NCBI GenBank assembly: GCA_016764955.1
Contig: JAESQZ010000138.1
Coordinates: 1 to 12,117, forward strand
Length of the DNA: 12,117 nucleotides
Reading direction: 5' to 3'
From: Deltaproteobacteria bacterium
GTDB taxonomy: Bacteria > Myxococcota > UBA727 > JABDBI01
Below are positions 7,074-12,117 of the stretch, in pieces (position 1 is the stretch's first letter; every line of letters starts with the position of its first letter). The position numbers and the translations under genes were made by a program. The notes below the pieces were generated by a model that saw only the letters and a program-made list of their open reading frames with translations, was not told the DNA's origin and did no database searches.

Positions 7074-8506
7074 CGAAATCAAATGTCACCCCGGCCCCCG
7101 AGCCGGGGTCCAGTACTGGATCCCGGGTCAAGCCCGGGATGACAACAGCGAAAGCTCTAGTTATCGGAAGCGGCGCCAGAGAGCATGCCATCGCTTGGGC
7201 GCTTTCAAAAGATGTCGAGGTTTATGCTCTGCCTGGTAATGCCGGCAGCACTCAGCCTGTTTCAATTGATCCAATGGATTTTGAAGCAATTGGTGAATTT
7301 TGTAAGCAAAACTCGATCAAAACTGTCGTAATTGGGCCCGAAGCGCCATTGGCAGCTGGCATCGTTGATGAGCTTTATAAAAAAGGCATTTATGCTTTTG
7401 GCCCAAGCAAAAAAGCAAGCTTTCTCGAAGCCTCTAAGATCAGGTCCAAAGAGTTTATGCACCGGCACGGTGTTCAAACTGCCCAAGCTTATCTAGAACA
7501 CTCGATTGCAGACGCCAAAAATAGAGTCGACGAATTTGCAGGCAAGTGCGCTGTTAAATGGGATGGCCTTGCGGCTGGCAAAGGCGTCGTCGTTTGCCGG
7601 TCAGTCCAAGACGGTTATCAAGCCATTGACTTCATGTCAGCCAAATATGGCTCGACAAGATTTGTCATTGAAGAGTATTTGAGTGGCCAAGAGCTGTCGA
7701 TTTTTGCTGTCACAGATGGCATGAATTTCAAGCTGTTGCCAGTAGCCCGTGATTATAAAAGAGCTTTAGACGGCAACTTAGGCCCCAACACCGGCGGCAT
7801 GGGTGCTGTCAGCGATGATAATTTGTGGAATGAAACACTCAAAAAACGCTTTATCGACAAGATTTTGCAACCAACCGCTCAAGGTTTTGAAAAAGAGAAA
7901 CTGGGATATCAGGGCTTTTTGTATTTCGGACTCATGATTGTTGATGGCGAGCCTTATCTTCTCGAATACAATGTGCGTCTTGGAGACCCTGAAACATCTG
8001 CTGTTTTGGCACGACTAAAAAGCTCGCTTTGGGACTTAATCAACGCAACCAAGAATGGCAATCTAGAGCAATGCAAAATTGATTGGGATCTGCGTCCAGC
8101 TGTTTGCCTGGTCTTATGTTCCAAAGGCTACCCTGGCTCTTATGATGTCGGGCATGAGATTGTCATACCAGCCAACAGTCACCCTGGCGCAGGCCAGGGT
8201 CTAGATTCTGGCCTACGCCAGAATGACAAAGTCCTAACTTTTCACGCGGGCACAAAACTTAAAGGCGACAAAATAGTGACAGCTGGCGGTAGAATCTTAA
8301 ATCTCGTAGCGCTTGGTTCAAGCGTCGATGATGCGAGACAAAGAGCTTACGATGCGTGTAATAATATCGATTTTGATAGCAAGAGCTTCCGCACAGATAT
8401 TGGGGGTGATTTTGAGTTTGAGGTTAAAAAAGCTTGGCATTCTCATCTCGGGGCGCGGGAGCAACATGGTTCAGATTATCAAGGAGACGCAAACCGGGCT
8501 CCTTAA
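7070..8506 (+). CDS. purD: Phosphoribosylamine-glycine ligase PurD with two element-encoded insertions
   Basis: PurD joins glycine to phosphoribosylamine with ATP (second step). The ATP-grasp fold is clear: ALVIGSGAREHAIAWAL at the true N-terminus, VVIGPEAPLAAGI, CAVKWDGLAAGKGVVVC, GPNTGGMGAV, LEYNVRLGDPETSAVL, FHAGTK, TAGGRILNLVALG and RTDIG near the end. At 478 residues it is about 50 longer than normal, for three reasons. A palindromic element (7084-7144) lies right after the start and adds about 20 residues. A second (8177-8228) sits between the GHEI and FHAGTK strands (residues about 370-386). The frame runs about 33 residues past RTDIGG into purN. The start is ATG 7070, overlapping the purCE stop, but an in-frame ATG at 7139 at the end of the element could give MTTAKALVIG. 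One extra G in the GGGGG at 8402-8406 would end the protein at RTDIGG, the family's natural end. Confidence 0.9.
   Translation: MTKSNVTPAPEPGSSTGSRVKPGMTTAKALVIGSGAREHAIAWALSKDVEVYALPGNAGSTQPVSIDPMDFEAIGEFCKQNSIKTVVIGPEAPLAAGIVDELYKKGIYAFGPSKKASFLEASKIRSKEFMHRHGVQTAQAYLEHSIADAKNRVDEFAGKCAVKWDGLAAGKGVVVCRSVQDGYQAIDFMSAKYGSTRFVIEEYLSGQELSIFAVTDGMNFKLLPVARDYKRALDGNLGPNTGGMGAVSDDNLWNETLKKRFIDKILQPTAQGFEKEKLGYQGFLYFGLMIVDGEPYLLEYNVRLGDPETSAVLARLKSSLWDLINATKNGNLEQCKIDWDLRPAVCLVLCSKGYPGSYDVGHEIVIPANSHPGAGQGLDSGLRQNDKVLTFHAGTKLKGDKIVTAGGRILNLVALGSSVDDARQRAYDACNNIDFDSKSFRTDIGGDFEFEVKKAWHSHLGAREQHGSDYQGDANRAP
7084..7144. repeat. Dispersed palindromic element at the start of purD
   Basis: A 61-bp two-hairpin palindrome: CCCCGG...CCGGGG on the left, CCCGGG...CCCGGG on the right, centre CCAGTACTGG, ends TGTCAC and ATGACA. 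It begins five codons after the purD ATG and stays open in frame. Its terminal GGGATGACA places an in-frame ATG (7139) just before the conserved PurD N-terminus. Confidence 0.9.
8177..8228. repeat. Dispersed palindromic element inside purD (GCCAG subtype)
   Basis: About 52 bp: AGTCACCCTGGC-GCAG-GCCAGGGT, then TCTGGCCTACGCCAGAATGACA. Two hairpins with CTGGC/GCCAG stems replace the CCCGG stems of the other subtype. It is open in the purD frame and lies in a loop before FHAGTK. Confidence 0.8.
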
Positions 8507-8978
8507 AGACCTTGCAAATGTTGGCGTCGTCATATCGAATAAGCCAAAAGCCCAAGGCTTTTTTGAGGCTCAAAAATTGGGCGTCACAACGCAAGTTGCA
8601 AAATCCGAAGATGAACTGATTTCCTGCTTAAACCAACACAGTATCGACTGGGTCGTACTGGCAGGTTTCATGAAGATTTTATCGCCTCGATTTGTTCGTC
8701 ACTATGAGGGAAAAATCCTGAATATCCACCCAGCAGACACCAAACTGCACCAAGGTCTTCACGCTTATCGTTGGGCTTATGAAAGCAAGCGCCCTGAAAC
8801 AAGTATCACCGTGCACTTAGTAGACAGTGGCATTGATACTGGGCCAGTTATTAAGCAGGCTTCTGTAGACCTTCGAGGGGCTTCCAGCCTTGAAGAAGTC
8901 GAGAAACGCGGGCTTGTTGTTGAACACCAAATTTATTCTCGGGCTATTAGGGAGATGCTCACCAAAGGGGGAAGCTAA
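8406..8978 (+). CDS. purN: Phosphoribosylglycinamide formyltransferase PurN
   Basis: PurN transfers formyl from 10-formyl-THF to GAR (third step). I chose GTG 8406, giving 190 residues. With it, Asn106, His108 (in LNIHP) and Asp144 (in SGIDTGPVI) take the same numbers as the catalytic residues of E. coli PurN. TTG 8418 is the alternative and would remove four residues. Other motifs are LGILISGRGSNM and VVLAGFMKILSP. The segment after NIHP reads ADTKLHQG instead of the usual SLLPxxxG, a divergent phosphate/folate loop. The start lies inside the 3' end of the purD frame, a 101-nt overlap as sequenced. It would be a 4-nt GTGA overlap if the G-run had one more base. The stop TAA shares its last A with the purF ATG. 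Confidence 0.88.
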   Translation: MILSLRLKKLGILISGRGSNMVQIIKETQTGLLKDLANVGVVISNKPKAQGFFEAQKLGVTTQVAKSEDELISCLNQHSIDWVVLAGFMKILSPRFVRHYEGKILNIHPADTKLHQGLHAYRWAYESKRPETSITVHLVDSGIDTGPVIKQASVDLRGASSLEEVEKRGLVVEHQIYSRAIREMLTKGGS

Positions 8979-10393
8979 TGTGCGGTGTTCTTGGAATCTA
9001 CGGTAACGAAGGTGTTTTCGCTGAAATCTTAAGTGGCTTAAACACCATTCAACACCGTGGCCAAGACAGCGCTGGCATTGTGACTTTAAAGGGCATTTTT
9101 CATATCAAAAAAGGCTTAGGCCTAGTCAACGAAGTATTCAGAGATGGCTCGGTTCTACCAGGTAAGTGCGGTATCGGGCATGTGCGTTATGCGACTCAAG
9201 GCAGCACGGGCCTTGAAAACGCGCAGCCATTTACCGTGAACTACCCCTTTGGCTTAGCCATGGCTCACAATGGCAATGTCACAAACTTCGAAGCACTCCG
9301 CCATTCTCTCAGCCAAGACCACCATAGGCTCCTCGAAACAACCAGCGATATCGAACTCATTGCTTACCAAATGGTTCTAGCGCTTGAAAAAAGAGACCTG
9401 CATAAACTATCGCCTACCGATATTTTTGAAGCCATTCAAGAAGTCCAAAAAACAGTTGAAGGCGCCTATGCCGTTGTAGCTGTCATTGCTGGTTTTGGGC
9501 TTCTGGGGTTCACGGGGCCCCATGGCATTCGGCCACTCTTGTTAGGGCGCAAAGGTCAAAACTATGCCATCACTTCGGAAACGACGACACTAGACTACTT
9601 AGGCTATGAGCTCGTTCATGAATTTGAAGGCAACGAAAGCGTTTTTATCGATAAAAATCGTGAGCTTTACTTAAGTAAAGGCCAAGCTTCCAAACCCGCT
9701 TTTTGCGTATTTGAATCTATCTATTTCGCTCGAGAAGACTCTAGGTTTAAAAATCGCCTAGTTGCCGCACAGCGAGAAGCGCTTGGGCGATTGCTCGCTA
9801 AGCATTTTACACGCGAAGGTCTCAAGCCCGATATCATCATTGATGTGCCTAGCTCTTCTTATTTCTGTGCACAGGGCATTGCTGAGGAGCTTGGGATTCC
9901 TTTGCGTAGAGGCCTAGTCAAAAACAACTATATTGGCCGAAGTTTTATTGCCCACGGCCAAAAGCAACGTGAAAAACTGGTCAAGCAAAAACACAATGCA
10001 ATTTCTGAAATTATCAAAGACAAGCGCATCGCTGTTGTTGATGACTCGATCGTCAGAGGCACAACCGCCAAACATATCGTAGGTTTATTAAAGCAGCGTG
10101 GCGCCAAAGAGGTCTATTTTGTTTCAGCCTCACCTCAACTAAAACACCCTTGTGTCTATGGAATCGACGTTTCCGAAAAAGAAATGATCTTATCAGAACG
10201 AACTGTTGAAGATGTCAGAAAGCTTATTGGCGCCGAAGCCCTTATCTACCCAACTCTTGAGGACCTTTATGAAGTCTTCCCAAAAAACAAGCATTGTGCA
10301 GCTTGCTTTTCGGGAGAATACCCAACGCGCTTAAGCTCTGAAGTCTTCTCTCTAGCTGAACGAGAGAAAATCAACGCCGGGCGATTGGAATAG
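8978..10393 (+). CDS. purF: Amidophosphoribosyltransferase PurF, Fe-S type
   Basis: PurF makes phosphoribosylamine from PRPP and glutamine, the committed step. The N-terminal nucleophile hydrolase domain starts directly MCGVLGIYG: Cys2 becomes the nucleophile after Met removal, so there is no propeptide. HRGQDSAGI (26-34), HVRYATQG and AHNGNVTNF follow. The PRPP site is AVVDDSIVRGTT (352-363). Cys243 (AFCVFESIYFARED), Cys392 (KHPCVYGID) and Cys440/Cys443 (HCAACFSGEYP) match the four [4Fe-4S] ligands of the Bacillus-type enzyme, which is oxygen-sensitive and feedback-inhibited by nucleotides. At 471 residues it is of normal length. A good AAGGGGG ribosome site precedes the ATG, which overlaps the purN stop (TAATG). 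It is the last gene of the operon although it encodes the first step. Confidence 0.95.
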   Translation: MCGVLGIYGNEGVFAEILSGLNTIQHRGQDSAGIVTLKGIFHIKKGLGLVNEVFRDGSVLPGKCGIGHVRYATQGSTGLENAQPFTVNYPFGLAMAHNGNVTNFEALRHSLSQDHHRLLETTSDIELIAYQMVLALEKRDLHKLSPTDIFEAIQEVQKTVEGAYAVVAVIAGFGLLGFTGPHGIRPLLLGRKGQNYAITSETTTLDYLGYELVHEFEGNESVFIDKNRELYLSKGQASKPAFCVFESIYFAREDSRFKNRLVAAQREALGRLLAKHFTREGLKPDIIIDVPSSSYFCAQGIAEELGIPLRRGLVKNNYIGRSFIAHGQKQREKLVKQKHNAISEIIKDKRIAVVDDSIVRGTTAKHIVGLLKQRGAKEVYFVSASPQLKHPCVYGIDVSEKEMILSERTVEDVRKLIGAEALIYPTLEDLYEVFPKNKHCAACFSGEYPTRLSSEVFSLAEREKINAGRLE

Positions 10394-10402
10394 CCGGCAG
10401 CC

Positions 10403-10464
10403 TGTCACCCTGGCGTAGGCCAGGGTCTATATGGACCTAGATGCTGGCCTTCGCCAGCATGACA
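10403..10464. repeat. Dispersed palindrome between convergent purF and symporter genes
   Basis: A complete 62-bp copy: TGTCACCCTGGC-GTAG-GCCAGGGT, then ATGCTGGC-CTTC-GCCAGCATGACA, of the GCCAG subtype. It begins 9 nt after the purF stop and ends 2 nt from the symporter stop. It fills the whole gap, so it may act as a two-way transcription terminator or 3'-end stabiliser. T-tracts are short (AATTT). Confidence 0.85.
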
Positions 10465-10466
10465 AT

Positions 10467-11948
10467 TTAAATCTCCTGCGGGCGCGGTTCTAAGTCAGCA
10501 GCGACTTCGCCTTCTTCAGGCACAAGCTCCATTTTGCCTTCCATATACTCTGCGTAATACTCTGCCAATAGTGTTCTGGTTTTAGAGGCCAAGAACATCA
10601 TGCCTATAATATTGGGGAAAGCCATGCTCAAAAGCATCAAATCTGAGAAATCAATTATATGCTTCAAAGAAAGTACCGGCCCTAAGACAGCAACACACAC
10701 ATAAAACACTCTGTATAGGCTGACGTATGATTTCCCAAAGAGATACTCGACCCCTTTTTCACCATAAAAACCCCAAGAGATCATCGTCGAGTAAGCAAAA
10801 ATCAACGCTGCAATGGTAAGCGCCATTGGCATAGCAGACCCTAGACTAGAAAAAGCTGCGGCAGTAATAGCCGCACCTTTACCAGCCAATTTAGGATCCA
10901 AGTGAGCGCCAGTGATTAAAATCGACAGCGACGTCATGGTGCAAACCAAGTGGGTATCAATAAAAGGCCCCAACATAGCAACAACACCTTCTCGCACAGG
11001 CCTATCTGTTTTAGCAGCCGCATGTGCAATTGATGCGGAGCCAAGGCCTGCCTCATTGGAAAAAGAAGCTCGGCGAATACCTTGGGTAAGCACGCCAATA
11101 AATCCACCTGCCCAAATCGCATCTGGATTAAAAGCTTGCACAAAGATGCTCTGAAACAGGCCAGGAACCATGCTGTAATGCGTCATGATAATAAAAAGGC
11201 AAGTTAAGCAGTAAAAACCACACATCGCCGGCACAAGTTTAGATGTCACTTCGCCAACCCGTTTAATACCACCCAGAAGCACGGCTCCTACAGCAAGGGC
11301 TAAAATCACACCAGCCACCCATTCCCATCCCTTTAGCGCTGGAAATTGAGATACTAATAGCTCGAAGGCTTGATTACCCTGGAACATATTGCCGCCACCT
11401 AAAGAAGCCGCAATCGTAAAGAAGGCAAACGTCACAGCAAAACCTTTACCTACCTTCTTTAGTTTTGGTTTTTGCTTTTTAAAGCCATCTTCAAGATAGA
11501 CCATAGGCCCACCGAGCACACTGCCATCTGGGCTCACTCGCCGGTAAAGCTGGGCAAGCGTCGAAGATGAGAACTTCATGCTCATCCCAAAAAAGGCAAC
11601 AACCCACAACCAAAATACCGCACCAGGGCCACCTAGTGAAATTGCCAATGCAACACCCGCGATATTCCCAAGCCCAACCGTCGCCGACAACGCAGAAGTT
11701 AGAGCCTGAAAGTGCGTAATCTCACCCTCGTGACCCTCCTTGTCGTATTTCCCTCTCACAACGTTCCAGGCATGTTTAAACAAGCGAACATTCACAAAAC
11801 CATAGCTAATGGTAAAAAACAGCCCACCAAAAACCATCACCAGCAAAATAATTGGCAGCTTAAGTGGGTGGTCGCTCCAGAAAAGCACTGAAGCCACCCT
11901 GCCATTAATCGTCTCAAAGAAATGGTTAAATGTCGCTTGTATGGTCAC
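10467..11948 (-). CDS. Sodium:alanine/glycine symporter, AGCS family
   Basis: A 493-residue inner-membrane carrier with about ten or eleven hydrophobic segments, starting near residues 31-52. AGCS (TC 2.A.25) signatures are TSALSATVGLGNIAGVALA (84-102), GPGAVFWLW (107-115), GGGNMFQGNQ (184-193) and RRASFSNEAGLGSASIAHAA (292-311). Family members import alanine or glycine with Na+ or H+; the exact substrate here cannot be read from the sequence. The start is GTG, with GGGAG six bases upstream and a TATAAT box further up. The C-terminal tail is acidic (EGKMELVPEEGEVAADLEP) and cytosolic by expectation. It is convergent with purF. Glycine is a PurD substrate, so a metabolic link is imaginable, but opposite orientation and a separate promoter argue for independent control. 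Confidence 0.93.
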   Translation of the reverse strand: MTIQATFNHFFETINGRVASVLFWSDHPLKLPIILLVMVFGGLFFTISYGFVNVRLFKHAWNVVRGKYDKEGHEGEITHFQALTSALSATVGLGNIAGVALAISLGGPGAVFWLWVVAFFGMSMKFSSSTLAQLYRRVSPDGSVLGGPMVYLEDGFKKQKPKLKKVGKGFAVTFAFFTIAASLGGGNMFQGNQAFELLVSQFPALKGWEWVAGVILALAVGAVLLGGIKRVGEVTSKLVPAMCGFYCLTCLFIIMTHYSMVPGLFQSIFVQAFNPDAIWAGGFIGVLTQGIRRASFSNEAGLGSASIAHAAAKTDRPVREGVVAMLGPFIDTHLVCTMTSLSILITGAHLDPKLAGKGAAITAAAFSSLGSAMPMALTIAALIFAYSTMISWGFYGEKGVEYLFGKSYVSLYRVFYVCVAVLGPVLSLKHIIDFSDLMLLSMAFPNIIGMMFLASKTRTLLAEYYAEYMEGKMELVPEEGEVAADLEPRPQEI

Positions 11949-11954
11949 ATCAAT

Positions 11955-11977
11955 CTCCCAATTTTCGAAAGATTATA
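11955..11977 (-). promoter_or_regulatory. -10 box and Shine-Dalgarno of the symporter gene
   Basis: On the minus strand TATAAT (11977-11972) is a perfect -10 hexamer, followed by GGGAG (11959-11955) six bases ahead of the GTG start. No convincing -35 box lies 16-18 nt upstream. The predicted leader is only about 15-20 nt. Confidence 0.45.
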
Positions 11978-12097
11978 TGTTGCACCAAGGGGATTTGGCT
12001 TGGCGATGTGAATAAGTGTCAGCAGCAAACTGTTGTAACCGTTCACGGGGGTACAAATGGCGCTTGGTCGGGTTTTTAGAACGGTCGCTGTTTTGGC

Positions 12098-12117
12098 TGT
12101 CATCCCGGGCTTGACCC
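12098..12117. repeat. Start of another dispersed palindrome, cut by the window edge
   Basis: TGTCATCCCGGGCTTGACCC is the left arm of the CCCGG subtype, nearly the reverse complement of the right arm at 7125-7144. It lies about 150 bp upstream of the symporter start. The rest of 11978-12097 shows nothing I can name. Confidence 0.8.

Noticed and set aside
5185..8228. CRISPR array
   Set aside because: Copies are far apart, internally palindromic, variable in sequence and inside genes; no regular spacers.
8406..8510. Programmed frameshift making a PurD-PurN fusion like eukaryotic GART
   Set aside because: The A-run at 8426-8431 is not in the phase needed for a standard slippery heptamer, and purN would be +1 to purD; a missing G explains the overlap more simply.
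11809..12015. Plus-strand frame of 68 codons at the right end
   Set aside because: Mostly antisense to the symporter N-terminus, with no supporting motif.

Overview
The window carries bacterial chromosomal DNA of moderate GC, using the standard code with TGA as a stop. No rRNA or tRNA is present to fix the taxonomy. The Cys-rich RCC1-like secreted proteins, the PurQ type and the many short dispersed palindromes would fit a Bdellovibrionota/deltaproteobacterial-like or a host-associated alphaproteobacterial lineage. This placement is inference only.

Region 1 (1-2915) is an accessory locus of RCC1-like beta-propeller genes. It holds the C-terminal part of one RCC1-like protein (open at the left edge), then a translationally coupled secreted paralogue (1253-2439) broken by a frameshift near 1855-1890. 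A third copy follows (2476-2643), cut off after its signal peptide and leader. The leaders of copies 2 and 3 share 67 identical bp. The truncated copy runs head-on into a small membrane protein gene on the minus strand (2613-2915), and the junction seems to have damaged the 3' ends of both.

Region 2 (2916-3341) has no credible gene. It holds a MITE-like element of about 231 bp with 39-bp imperfect terminal inverted repeats (3019-3249) and a half copy of a dispersed palindrome just ahead of the pur genes.

Region 3 (3342-10393) is a tightly packed purine biosynthesis operon, purQ-purH-purC/E-purD-purN-purF, with overlapping or nearly touching genes. It covers PRPP amidotransferase (PurF), GAR synthetase (PurD), GAR formyltransferase (PurN), the FGAM synthase glutaminase subunit (PurQ), AIR carboxylase plus SAICAR synthetase in one chain (PurC-PurE), and the last two steps to IMP (PurH). 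purL, purM and purB must lie elsewhere. The PurE half looks like class II, the animal PAICS type that uses CO2 directly, so no purK is needed.

The most striking feature is a family of roughly 50-60-bp palindromes (TGTCAYCCC ... GGGRTGACA). They sit between genes and also in frame inside purH (one) and purD (two), adding peptide to essential enzymes much as Rickettsia palindromic elements do. The purD/purN junction looks like a GTGA stop/start overlap disturbed by loss of one G in a G-run.

Region 4 (10394-12117) has a palindrome between convergent genes, a minus-strand sodium:alanine/glycine symporter (AGCS family) with a TATAAT box and a good Shine-Dalgarno, and the start of another palindrome at the right edge.
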